Shown: positions 10,723-20,704 of the stretch, one piece after another | How the letters are laid out: each line of letters opens with the position of its first letter | Numbering within the stretch: position 1 is the stretch's first letter | From: Luzula sylvatica | Taxonomy: Eukaryota > Streptophyta > Magnoliopsida > Poales > Juncaceae | Reading direction: 5' to 3' | Assembly (NCBI GenBank): GCA_946800325.1 | Contig: OX326958.1 | Location: forward strand, 29,366,914 to 29,430,913 | Length of the DNA stretch: 64,000 nucleotides | The notes under the pieces: generated by a model | Seen by the model: the letters and a program-made list of their open reading frames with translations, nothing else | Told to the model about the DNA's origin: nothing | The model's database searches: none | Translations under genes and position numbers: made by a program

Positions 10723-10784
10723 CGCTCATCATGGGGCTCGAACCCACGACCAGCTTTGTGCTCTATTACCTAGTTAGACAAGCT
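10723..10784 (-). pseudogene. Decayed tRNA-Lys copy
   Basis: The T arm and 3' acceptor side closely resemble the intact tRNA-Lys 140 bp away, but the anticodon stem-loop is mostly deleted and the D arm and acceptor carry mismatches. A local duplicate that has lost function. Confidence 0.8.
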
Positions 10785-10814
10785 TGGTGATAAAATAGCT
10801 TGAAAATAATAAAA

Positions 10815-10839
10815 TGCGGTGAGCGTGGATCGAACACGC

Positions 10840-10882
<43 letters not shown>

Positions 10883-10887
10883 CCCGC
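10815..10887 (-). tRNA. tRNA-Phe (GAA anticodon)
   Basis: A 73-nt cloverleaf on the minus strand: GCGGGGATAGCTCAGTTGGG, anticodon loop CTGAAGA (GAA), T arm GTTCGATCC and discriminator A. It is nuclear-type with intact A and B boxes. Confidence 0.96.
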
Positions 10888-11110
10888 TGGTGCTATTACA
10901 ATTAAGAAACAATTATATATTGATTAACAAATTAAGTAATAAAACAATACCCTTATGTTCGGATAATTAACATCGGAAAACCACATATTCTTATTTTGCA
11001 TTGGAAAATTTTACTTTGATCCCGCAATTCACCGAAATATCATCTATATCATAATTAATATGTTAGTTAGTACATAGTGCCTAAATAATTAATATACATC
11101 ACATTAATTA

Positions 11111-11149
11111 ATTATTATTATTTTTTTTTTTTGCAAAAGGCCCTTAGGC
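11111..11149 (-). mobile_element. Very short 5'-truncated LINE-like insertion with long TSD
   Basis: About 39 bp, reading on the minus strand GCCTAAGGGCCTTTTGC followed by a poly(A)-like tail. It is flanked by a perfect 21-bp direct repeat beginning TAATATACATC (11090-11110 and 11150-11170). The form is that of target-primed reverse transcription with extreme 5' truncation. Confidence 0.6.
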
Positions 11150-11779
11150 TAATATACATCACATTAATTAAAGGGGACAACGCAAGTTCTTTTCTTTTGC
11201 AATTAGCCCCTTAACTTTCAATATTTACAAAAAATAGACTTCTTTTAAAATTCATAATTGACATTACCATCTACCTAAATTTTTTTGGTAAACTCGAGCA
11301 TTAATAGAAAAGAATTAATATTTAAAACAATCATTTACAATTCTTAAATATCTTTGTTATATTATTAATGATGTAATTTTTCATATATCAAAATATCTTA
11401 ATTCACTTCATAATTGAATGTACAAATAATACCACGAGAGAAATAACACCCCGTTTGATATGGTTTATTAGCTCACGGTTCACATAAATCATTGCATCAC
11501 AAGATACTTGATGTATGTGTACCAATTTTGCAATTAAAATAATGCTTGAATTGTGTTCTCATTAGAAACATTACAAGAGGATCCTCTTGTCTATGCGTTT
11601 ATAGATTTACTTACAAGAGGAACCAATTTTGTATTCATTTAAGTCTTATCAATATGATGAAATTCTTCAAAATCTTATAGCTCGTATAAATCATTATTCA
11701 TTGAAAGAAAATCATATATATAATTGATATGCTTGAGATAGGCTTTTAATATCCTATTTATCGAATTCAAATTACAAAG

Positions 11780-13765
11780 TTAAAACTTGTCATCAGGGAC
11801 AAATCCTCTTTGAAGCATTTCATCATGCAACTCGAGTGCTTCTTTCATATTACCATTAGCTATATACCCATCCATCAATGCCTTATACGTACTCCTATCG
11901 GGTCGGGTCCCATTCGAATACATCCTTTTACAAACCCAATTAGCCTCTTGAATCCGACCCGTTTCGCAAAACCCGTTTATTAACAAATTATACGTAACGA
12001 TGTCTGGCTCCAACCCTTCTCTTTCCATTTCATTCAACAACTCGGATGCTTCTTGCATATACTCTTCTTTCACAAATCCATGAATAATCGTGTTGTACGT
12101 AATTTTATCAGGAATAACCCCGTCTTTTTTCATGTTTTGTAAAAAGTCCTTGGCCTTTTTTGTATTGCCTGATTTACAGTATCCTTTTACTATAGAATTA
12201 TATGTGATAATATTTGGAGAAATGCTCTTTTCTTTCATTTCATTGAAAAATTGAAATGCTTGTTCCATTTTGCCCTTTTCACAATAACTATTTATTAATA
12301 TAGTGTATGTAATATGATTTGGTGAAATGCCACGTGTACACATATCCTCCCATAAATCACTAGCTTTGTTCATGTCTCCTTCTCTACACATTCCATCTAT
12401 TAACGTGTTATATGTCACAATATCTGGCTTGAGTTTTAGCTCGAGCATTTTGTCGAACAAGTTGAGACCAGTCTCTAAATCACCTGTTTTGCAATAACCA
12501 TGGATTAGAGTGGTGAAAGTGCAAAAATCTGGTGAAATTTCTCTTTCCACCATTTCATCGAACATTTGGCGCGCATCGCTTAATCTCTTCTCCTTACACA
12601 AACCATTCAAAATTGTGTTATAAGTTACTTTATCTGGTAAAATACCATTTGTTACCATCTCATCGCGCATTTTAATCGCCTCAATAACCGTGCCGACACT
12701 ACAAAATCCACGAATGATTTTGGTATAAATCACATTATCTGGCATCAAACCGAAGTTTTTCATTTCTTTAAAGTACGCCAAAGATTTTTTCATATCACCT
12801 CTCTTAGCAAACAAATTAATCAAATTATTAAAGCTAAAAGAATCAGGTGGAAGCCCACGGTGAAGCATTTCATCATACACTTTAGTTGCATTGTCAGAAT
12901 CTCCATTTTCACAGTAAAACTGCATCAAAATATTAAAAGTAGATGTATTTGGCACCAAAGAAAGATCAAGCATTTCATCAAACAGTTCTTTAGCTCTCTC
13001 AATTTTTCCAATTTTACAAAATCCATTCATAATCGCATTATATACAACTGAATCGGGTTTAAAACCCTTCTCGTTCATCAGAGCCAGCATCTCTAGTCCC
13101 TTCTCCATTTCATTATTTCTGCAATAGGCATCAATTAAAGTATTATATGTAACATTATCAGGTAATATCCCTTTTTTCTCCATTTCTTCCAAAAGTTCAT
13201 TAAACTCTTTTAATCTCCCATCTTTGGATAATGCATTAACCATTATATTCAAACTATACACATTCAAATCTACCCCCAATTCAATAACTTCTCGGTAAAC
13301 CTCTCTAACTACATCAAGCCACCTGGCCCGTACCAACCCAGCTAGGAGACTATTACACGCATTAACCGAAACCCTAATTCTCTTAGATTTTAGTAGCCGA
13401 AATATCCAAGTGGCTTCTTTGAGCTTGCCCACTTGCACACAAGTGCGAATCAGGAGGTCAAGAGCAGAATAACAAGTCGACTTGCTCGAATTCGAATTAT
13501 TTCCAGTTGATACCACTGATTCCACGATTTCAAATGGAGTGACGCCACTACGGCGAATCATACGAAGAATTAAAGATTGGGCTCTGGAGATTTGCCGAGA
13601 CTGGATTGAAGAGTAAATTAATGTGGCGAGTGTTGAAGTAGAAAGAGGAGGTTTAAGGTTGTGGGTATGCTGGTTAATGGCCGGTCTGATTGGAGAATGA
13701 AGCTTCTGAGGTTCGGCATGAGAAGAAGAAGAAAACCGTGCGGATATTCTGAGTTTAGGCGCCAT
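11780..13765 (-). CDS. P-class pentatricopeptide repeat protein, probably organellar
   Basis: An intronless ORF of 661 aa. The Ser/Arg-rich N-terminus (MAPKLRISARFSSSSH) looks like a mitochondrial or plastid presequence. One degenerate repeat is followed by 15 contiguous 35-residue P-type repeats from about residue 133 to 657, with no gaps and no E, DYW or SMR tail; the protein ends DDKF just after repeat 15. Family knowledge: such proteins bind organellar RNA with one base per repeat and influence its stability, processing or translation. Residues at the specificity positions are mostly N/D, N/N, T/D and T/N, so a target can be predicted (see findings). A palindromic MITE begins about 40 bp upstream of the ATG. 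Confidence 0.95.
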   Translation of the reverse strand: MAPKLRISARFSSSSHAEPQKLHSPIRPAINQHTHNLKPPLSTSTLATLIYSSIQSRQISRAQSLILRMIRRSGVTPFEIVESVVSTGNNSNSSKSTCYSALDLLIRTCVQVGKLKEATWIFRLLKSKRIRVSVNACNSLLAGLVRARWLDVVREVYREVIELGVDLNVYSLNIMVNALSKDGRLKEFNELLEEMEKKGILPDNVTYNTLIDAYCRNNEMEKGLEMLALMNEKGFKPDSVVYNAIMNGFCKIGKIERAKELFDEMLDLSLVPNTSTFNILMQFYCENGDSDNATKVYDEMLHRGLPPDSFSFNNLINLFAKRGDMKKSLAYFKEMKNFGLMPDNVIYTKIIRGFCSVGTVIEAIKMRDEMVTNGILPDKVTYNTILNGLCKEKRLSDARQMFDEMVEREISPDFCTFTTLIHGYCKTGDLETGLNLFDKMLELKLKPDIVTYNTLIDGMCREGDMNKASDLWEDMCTRGISPNHITYTILINSYCEKGKMEQAFQFFNEMKEKSISPNIITYNSIVKGYCKSGNTKKAKDFLQNMKKDGVIPDKITYNTIIHGFVKEEYMQEASELLNEMEREGLEPDIVTYNLLINGFCETGRIQEANWVCKRMYSNGTRPDRSTYKALMDGYIANGNMKEALELHDEMLQRGFVPDDKF

Positions 13766-13803
13766 TGTTAAGCTGTAAGAAGAAGGACGTCACATAACCT
13801 ATG

Positions 13804-14252
13804 ATCCCTCAAAACCTCTCCTATATTTTGGTTTCCTCCAAAAAAAAACCATAATTTTTTGGATTCCCTAAAAAAATTTCTTACCTTCTTGTTATGATAT
13901 TGAAGATGACCGTCATACATCTTTCAATAATTTTATTTTATAAACATCCATAATTTAATAAATAAATATTAAAAATATTATATTAAAATAAAATAATAAA
14001 TAATACATAGGTATTAAAATATTATAATTAACAATTATTAATATTTTAATATCTATGTATTATTTATTTTTTTGTAATAGTTTAGTATATATTTATTATT
14101 TATTAAATCATAGAGATTTATAAAATAAAATTATGGAGGTATAATGATCATTTTTAAAAACATAACAAAAATATAGGGGTTTTTTTAGAAAATTTAAGAA
14201 TGTTATGGGGTTTTTGGAAGAAACAAAAAATATAGGAAATTTTTGAGGGAAT
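13804..14252. mobile_element. Palindromic foldback MITE in the PPR promoter
   Basis: Left end ATCCCTCAAAA...CTATATTTTGGTTTC pairs with right end GAAACAAAAAATATAGG...TTTTGAGGGAAT. The centre is a near-perfect palindrome around 14030 (AATACATAG and CTATGTATT arms). No convincing TSD. 14253-14784 holds no recognisable gene. Confidence 0.6.
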
Positions 14253-14784
14253 CTAAAAAAGTTAGAGGATTTTGTAAAAAGAGAGTTTTTTTTTTCATAA
14301 TTTAGAGAAAAGTTAGGGAGTTTTTGAAGAACTCCCCCATGAATTTAATTTTTATTTGTAAGATTCAAATTCAACGGCGAACTTGGTTTACCATTTATAG
14401 TAATACCCTATCTCAAATAAAATTAAGGCTAGGAATGTCAAGTATTACTGAGTTTAGAAAAAAAATCCGAAATTATTGCTAGGACAATATTGAATCTCTT
14501 TCAGGCACAACACAAGGATCATTTTGGATTAATATTTTGTAGTAATTTTGTATACAAACTAGGAGCGGGCGCGGTGCACCACGGAAGGATGATGTCACAT
14601 GTGTCGTGATCGAGACATTTTGGACACGATATAATTTTCCTTATATTCAAAAATTTATATTTAATAATACTTGTAATGCGTACTTTTCTTTTATATAATG
14701 TGAAGATGATAAATCAATGAACACATAAAATAAAAATATTGTGGATGTAGCATACAGACACCAAAACATACAAACACAATAAAA

Positions 14785-14905
14785 TCATATATTATAAGGG
14801 TTGTGGGTTCGAATCTTATTAGTATCAACTATCATATAAAAAATTTATATATATTCCAGTAGCGACAAGCGGCCGCTTGTTGAGTGTCATTAAAAAAAAC
14901 ACACA
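14785..14905 (-). mobile_element. Possible SINE-like fragment with a 16-bp palindrome
   Basis: Contains a B-box-like GGGTTCGAATC and, 60 bp on, the perfect 16-bp palindrome ACAAGCGGCCGCTTGT (14865-14880), which stands out from the AT-rich surroundings. A near-copy of the palindrome with the same neighbours recurs at 37301-37316, so it belongs to a dispersed repeat. Confidence 0.35.
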
Positions 14906-15410
14906 CACACCAAAAAATCATATATAAGCAATGAATACAAATATATTCACACAAAATATAGAGAATATTTGGTAACAACTAATCATTCGGTTGCGGGTAA
15001 TTCATCCAGATTTATATTTCAGTTCGTTCTAGTTTGTGTCATTAACTACTCTCGTACGTGACGAACCTATTAGGGTTTGGGAAGACGAAACTTCATATTT
15101 GATCTACCAATAGGAGTTTTGTTAGTTTTGGAAAGATGAGACTTAACTTTCTGTTATATATAGAACACTAAACACCGCATACTTTTGAAAGCTTTAATAC
15201 ATAAAAACTACACTTTCATTGTTTGAAAACTACAAATAGTTTTTGTTAGATTTGAAAAGATGAAACTTAACTTCCTACTTATTTCCATTATTCCCATTGT
15301 TTTTTACCATACCAATTAATTTCATTTTTCTCATTCCTGGTAGGAATGATTTAAAAGCAAGTACAAGACAACTACAAACAAGTTCTTGCCTAATTATATC
15401 ATAATCTTCT

Positions 15411-15418
15411 TATATAAA
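15411..15418 (+). promoter_or_regulatory. TATA box of the RALF-like gene
   Basis: TATATAAA, 83 bp before the ATG at 15494. An in-frame ATG at 15386 lies upstream of this box and so is probably not transcribed. This supports the downstream start. Confidence 0.6.
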
Positions 15419-15493
15419 TTAATCATGCATGTTAACATATCAAACAAATACATACACCACTTTGCAGCAAATCATACAAACAAGAGAACAACC

Positions 15494-15724
15494 ATGGCCA
15501 ATATTAAGATCAGTATTGTGCTCTTCATGCTTTTTTGTAGTGTGTTTGCTGTAGCAAATGCAGGACTTCCAACTCTTAATTATGTTGGTTTGGTCCGTAC
15601 TGATGAACCATGCAAATCCGGAGACCCAAAATGCAAGCCGGCTAAGAGTGGAACACCGTATCATAGGGGATGTTTGTCACTGGATCATTGTCGTGGTGGA
15701 CGATTCGGCCGCAAATTGAAGTGA
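15494..15724 (+). CDS. RALF-like secreted peptide
   Basis: A 76-aa precursor starting at an ATG in good context (AACCATGGCC). Residues 1-23 form a signal peptide ending AVANA. The mature part of about 53 aa keeps the RALF frame: an N-terminal LNY-x-G block, then four Cys at 40, 47, 60 and 66, with TPYHRGC and DHCR in the place of the family's PYxRGC and CR signature. It lacks the dibasic S1P-type cleavage site of long RALFs, as in short clade members. The Cys40-Cys47 loop is short (six residues) and the C-terminus is basic. Known role: apoplastic ligand of CrRLK1L kinases and LRX proteins. The particular receptor cannot be inferred. Confidence 0.8.
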   Translation: MANIKISIVLFMLFCSVFAVANAGLPTLNYVGLVRTDEPCKSGDPKCKPAKSGTPYHRGCLSLDHCRGGRFGRKLK

Positions 15725-16356
15725 CTCAGTTATGTGCGATTTTATTTAGTTTGCTTGTCAACTTGACATCGTATTCATGAGTTTATTCTGTTAATCCGAT
15801 TGTGTTTTGAATTATTTGTGCATGTTGGTATGAAGCAGTGAACAATATCACTATTCTAAAGAAAGATCATGTATGTTTGTGGTAATCATTAATCAAGACT
15901 CGTTAAGTTTGTGATAATTATTGTTTTCTCCTTAAATTAAACGGTTCACCTAAAATTATTTTATTTAGTTTTGACAATTAATTTCAAATCAATGACTTCA
16001 TAAAAACCAAATAATATATACGGAACTAAAACATTGCGATAAAAACTACAGTACAATTCCAAAAAAATAACAATTATCTTTTATATTAATGAAGTATTAA
16101 GTATTGAAACGAATTAAACCAAAATTTACAAATTAATCAGTATTAACATCTGTACAAACATTTATTATTTGCTAAAAAATTAAATACTTGATAAGGAATT
16201 AAAGAATTACTTCAAATAATAAGCAGTATTCATATTAGTTAAAAAATTGTTTTATTTTGAAAATTTATTGTTTCGAAATGCAGTGAAAATATTCGTCGTA
16301 CGAGTATTGTTTTGAAGTACGGTGAGAATATTCGTAGGACGAGTGAAAATGAAAAG

Positions 16357-16906
16357 GAATGAATTAATCCCATCTATGCGTATTGCGTGCTATACGTTAA
16401 TTGGTAAACCAGGTCTACCATTGCTTTTCTCTATTGGGCGTGGAAAATTGTTCCTGAGCTCTCCATACAAATAACCCTTTTTTGGGATTGTGTTCACTGT
16501 CTTTCGATTTCTCCATCAAATCAGAGGAGAGATATAGCCAAGAGCGGATTCGTGGAAATCTACCGCCTTTCTCCTCTCTTCGCACTTCCATCTTTTTGAA
16601 GGTATTATACATAGTTCAGTTTAGGGTTTAGGGTTTAAGAGTCTTAGACCATGCTCTCATGGATATTGTTTGGGGGATTTTTATGTGAAACTTCGAATTT
16701 CACTGATCATTTGGGTCTTTTTGAGCTTCGTTCGGTGTACGATATGGCATATCAACTAGTTTGATTGTTTAAATTCATGAAATGGATTGTCAAGGTTAAT
16801 TACTAGTGCATTTTCAGATCCGGTTGCTCTATATTAGCTCGGTTTATAAACATTACACATTCACATAACTAACTTGTTGTTTTCATATCTTTGAGGGTTT
16901 TTTCAG
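16357..16906 (+). promoter_or_regulatory. 5'UTR and 5'UTR intron of the SNF2 gene, with telo-box repeats
   Basis: A leader ends at TTTTTGAAG|GTATTAT (16601/16602) and a pyrimidine-rich acceptor ending TTTTTTCAG lies at 16906, giving a 305-bp 5'UTR intron. Just after the donor is TTTAGGGTTTAGGGTTTA (16620-16637), two and a half plant telomere units. Telo boxes in 5' regions are bound by TRB proteins and are typical of housekeeping genes. The first part of this region has a diverged copy at 7544-7915. Confidence 0.6.
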
Positions 16907-16914
16907 AGACGAAA

Positions 16915-19900
16915 ATGCCCAAAGCGAAGGGATTCAAATTCAAATCCCAAAACCAAACAAGCCCTCAACGGACCCATAAACCAAAACCAGCCAATGAGAA
17001 AGAGGCTGAAAAGGCAACAGAAAATCATGTTGAAACTTCACCAAACAATGCAACGAAAAAGAAGGGAGTACAGCATGATTCTTTTTCAAACGAGGGGGTT
17101 AAGTGTAAAAACACCGTGATTATTATAGATTCTGATGATGAAGAGGAAGAAGCTGATTCTGACGAGGAGGTAGTAAATAACAGTATTTTCTCAAAGGAGG
17201 GGGCAAAACGAAAAGTTGTAGTTGTACTTGTAAATTCATCTGCAGATTCTTCTTCCGAAGAGGAAGGACCGATACCAGATAATATAAGCAAAGTTATAAT
17301 GGTAAATTCTTCTTCAGATTCTTCTTCCGAAGAAGAAGGACCGTTACCAGATAATAAAAGCAATATTTTGGATATTGACCCAACGGTTCATTTTGGCAAA
17401 TGGTTGTTCGAGAGTTTCAAGAAAAGTCTCAAGGAGAACAATTTGTGGTACGAAAGTGGTAGTTCTGAAGAAAATATAGAGGAAGAAGAGGGTAGACATG
17501 TGAATTTGCAAAGTAATGACAGAAGTGAGGAAAATATAGAGAAAGAAGAGGGTAGAAATGTAAATTTGCAAAGTAATGACAGAAGTGAGGAAAATATAGA
17601 GAAAGAAGAGGGTAGAAATGTAAATTTGCAAAGTAATGACAGAAGTGAGGAAAATATAGAGAAAGGAAAGGGTAATGATGGGAATTCGCAGAGTGATGGC
17701 AGATGTGAGGAAAATACCGAGAAAGGAAAGGATAGCAGTGTAAATTTGCAGAGTAATGGCAAATGTGAGAAAAATACCGAGAAAGGGAAGGGTAGAAATG
17801 TAGATTCACAGAGTAACGGCAGCTGTGATGAAAATACCGAGAAAGAGAAGGGTAACGATGTAAATTTGCAAAGTAATGGCAAATTTAAGGAAAATACCAG
17901 GAAATCAAAGGGTAATGATGTAAATTCACAGAGTAATGGCAGGGGTTTAAAGAGGGTTTATGTTTCACCTGAAAATAGTACTTGTGAAGGCGAAGAAACT
18001 AATAGAACTCCAAAGGTAGTTATTATTTCCTTCGTGATATAAAAACAAACTTATAATATAATTTTCAAACTTAAATCGAAATGGTTCATTAGCTAATATA
18101 GTCTTAATAAATAACTACCTTATATATTGTACTCCAAAATTTATCTTCATTTACCACATGAAAGTAGAGTTAATGAAATTTCCTTTCTGGTTTCAGAAGA
18201 AGCGTATGAATGAAAAAGATGCGACGAAAATGGATGCTCAAGATTTATCCAAGGAGAAGGAATCTTCGTTTGCGGATTTCGAGGCAGAAAATGAATCTTC
18301 AGTTGATTCAGCAAGTATGGAAACAGACGGTTCAGATGATTCCAACGTGACACGTAGCGACGATCTAGACCACCTCTGGCGCCAGATGGATCTAGCCATG
18401 GAAACAATAAATGTATATTATCATTTCTTCATTATGACAATTTTTCGTAACTAATATTTGCGACAATTATTATAATTTAGTTGTATCCATTAATTCGTGC
18501 AGGAAAACGAAGAGGTCGAGTCTAAAGACGTAGACGAGTCTCATGATGAGGATATTTGTGTTCATTCAAGCAAAAATGATGACGAATTAGGCGTCGTTTG
18601 CCAAATTTGCGGCCAAATTTTGGTGCCCATTGAGCACATTGTTGAGATAAATTGGCAGAAGGTATCAAATTCCAATTTTTTATTTTTATTTTGTTAGTAT
18701 TTTAATTTTAATTCATTTATTTATTTATCGCAGCAGCGTTCACGCTCAAACAAGAGATATTACTCGGAGCATAAAGGAGGTCTAACAACTTCAAACACAA
18801 ACCCTAATCGTACCAACAATACAAGCAACCAAGAAATAACCGGTACAGAAATATTCATTCACCCGAGGCATCAAAAACACATAAAGCCCCACCAAATGGA
18901 GGGGTTCAATTTCCTCGTAAAAAATTTAACTGGAGAGGATCCAGGCGGGTGTATACTGGCCCACGCACCCGGTTCAGGCAAAACTTTCATGCTTATAAGT
19001 TTCATACAAAGCTTCTTAGCTAGATATCCTAACTTGCGACCTTTAATAGTGCTACCAAAAGGTATAGTACCAACTTGGAGAAAAGAATTTCAAATTTGGC
19101 AAATCGAAGATATACCCTTGCACGATTTTTACTCTTCGAAAGCAAATAATATATTTCAAAAATTAGAAATTTTGAATTTATGGGAGGAGAAAAAGAGTAT
19201 TCTCTTTTTAGGGTACCAACAATTCGCGTCTCTGATAACCGATAGATCGGTCAATCCAACCGCTAAACTAATTCGAGAAAAATTGTTAAAAATTCCTGGA
19301 TTATTAATTTTAGACGAGGGACACAATCCACGAAATAACAAGACCAATATTTTGAATTCTCTTTTGAAGGTCCAAACCGTGCGTAAAGTTGTTTTATCAG
19401 GGACCTTATTTCATAATCACGTTAGCGAGGTTTTTAACATCGTGAATTTAATCAGACCCAAGTTCTTGAAAAGCAAGCATGCGCGACCAATCGTGCGGCG
19501 AATCATGAACCGGGTCGATTTGGCGGGTAAACGGGTCAGCAAAACCTTCGTAGAAACTCAATTTTGCGAGTTGGTGGAAGAGACTTTAAAAGGGGAAGAA
19601 AATAATAGGGTTAAATCGGGAGTTATACAAGATTTGAGGGACCTAACTGCAAATATCCTTCATTATTACAAAGGCGACTTTTTGAACGAATTGCCTGGTT
19701 TATGCGATTTCACAGTATTTCTGAATCTTGGCCCTAAACAGAAAAAAATGGTGCAAGAAATTTGCAAATCTAATCAAATATTCGAACGAAATACTTCGTG
19801 TGCTTTAATTTCTGTGCACCCTTCATTAGAAGAATTTAAAAACAAAGAAATGGGCACTATTTTAAATTCAATTAATGTGAAAGAAGGGGTGAAGGCGAGA

Positions 19901-20704
19901 TTCGTGATGAAGATCCTCTCCATTGCGGTCTCGAATGGAGAGAAAGTGCTGATTTTCGGCATGTACTTGAGATCTTTAGAGCTTTTAGAGAAAGTCGTGA
20001 TTTCCAAAAATGGATGGGCGATGAACAGAGAAGTGTTCTCCATCACTGGAGAGTCCAGTCAGACTCACAGAGAGTGGGCAATGGAGAGGTTTAATAGTTC
20101 TAAGGATGCCAAGATATTGTTTGGGTCTGTCAAGGCGTGTGGTGAAGGGATCTCCCTTGTTGGTGCCTCGAGATTGGTGATTTTGGATCAACATGCAAAT
20201 CCTTCTGTTACTAGACAGGTTGTTGGCCGTGCGTTTCGGCCCGGCCAGGTCAGCAAATTTGCATTTTAGTCCTAGCTAAAATCTAGTTCATATGGATGTT
20301 TGCTTCGTTTTATTGAATTTAAATTGTTTCTGATACTTTTAAGATTTTCCTTTTAGGTGCGAAAGGTTTTTGTTTACCGGTTGGTGGCTTCTGATTCGCC
20401 AGAGGAAGAGGAGAATGCCATGTCATTTCGCAAGGAAAGAATTTCGAAATTGTGGTTTGAATGGGACCAATACGAGGCTAATAAAAAAAATGGTTTTGAT
20501 TTGGAGGAGGTTGATTTGGAAAATTCGGAGGATTTGTTTTTCGAAAGCCCAAGTTTGCGCGAAAATGTCAAGGCCTTGTATAAAAGGTACTTTTTCTTTG
20601 CATCAATGCCCCTCAAAGACAGAACAAAAAGATCGAATATTTGAAAAACCCATATTTTCTAAGAATTTTGTTAATATATGTATGTTTCTGCAATTTGACA
20701 GATA
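16915..20704 (+). CDS. SNF2-family ATPase of the CLASSY/DRD1 group
   Basis: Exons 16915-18015, 18197-18412, 18503-18661, 18734-20248 and 20357-20586, with a tiny last exon from 20702 giving K-R-stop (about 1074 aa). Reading through the last donor would instead stop at 20642-20644 with 18 extra residues. The N-terminal half is acidic and repetitive (see minisatellite) and includes an LWRQMDLAME block and a CQICGQ zinc-like motif. The helicase core has motif I GSGKT (572-576), motif II DEGH (686-689), motif III VLSGTLF, and motifs V-VI ending VVGRAFRPGQ before residue 997. DEGH in place of DEAH and the overall layout fit CLASSY proteins, which direct Pol IV to loci in RNA-directed DNA methylation. 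Member assignment (CLSY3/4-like) is a guess. Confidence 0.9.
17461..17940 (+). repeat. Coding minisatellite, eight 60-bp units inside the SNF2 gene
   Basis: Exactly eight 60-bp units, each encoding a 20-residue acidic and polar repeat of the type RSEENIEKEEGRNVNLQSND. Units 2 and 3 are almost identical, showing recent turnover. Unit length is a multiple of three, so copy-number change keeps frame. Confidence 0.95.

Noticed and set aside
14560..14590. Helitron-like end on the minus strand (GC-rich stretch next to CTAG)
   Set aside because: The hairpin would be a loop-less palindrome and spacing is atypical; not enough to call.
15386..15493. In-frame ATG upstream of the RALF-like start
   Set aside because: It precedes the TATA box at 15411, and the extension would bury the signal peptide.
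17025..17882. Several long minus-strand ORFs
   Set aside because: They are antisense shadows of the Glu/Ser-rich SNF2 exon and its 60-bp repeat.
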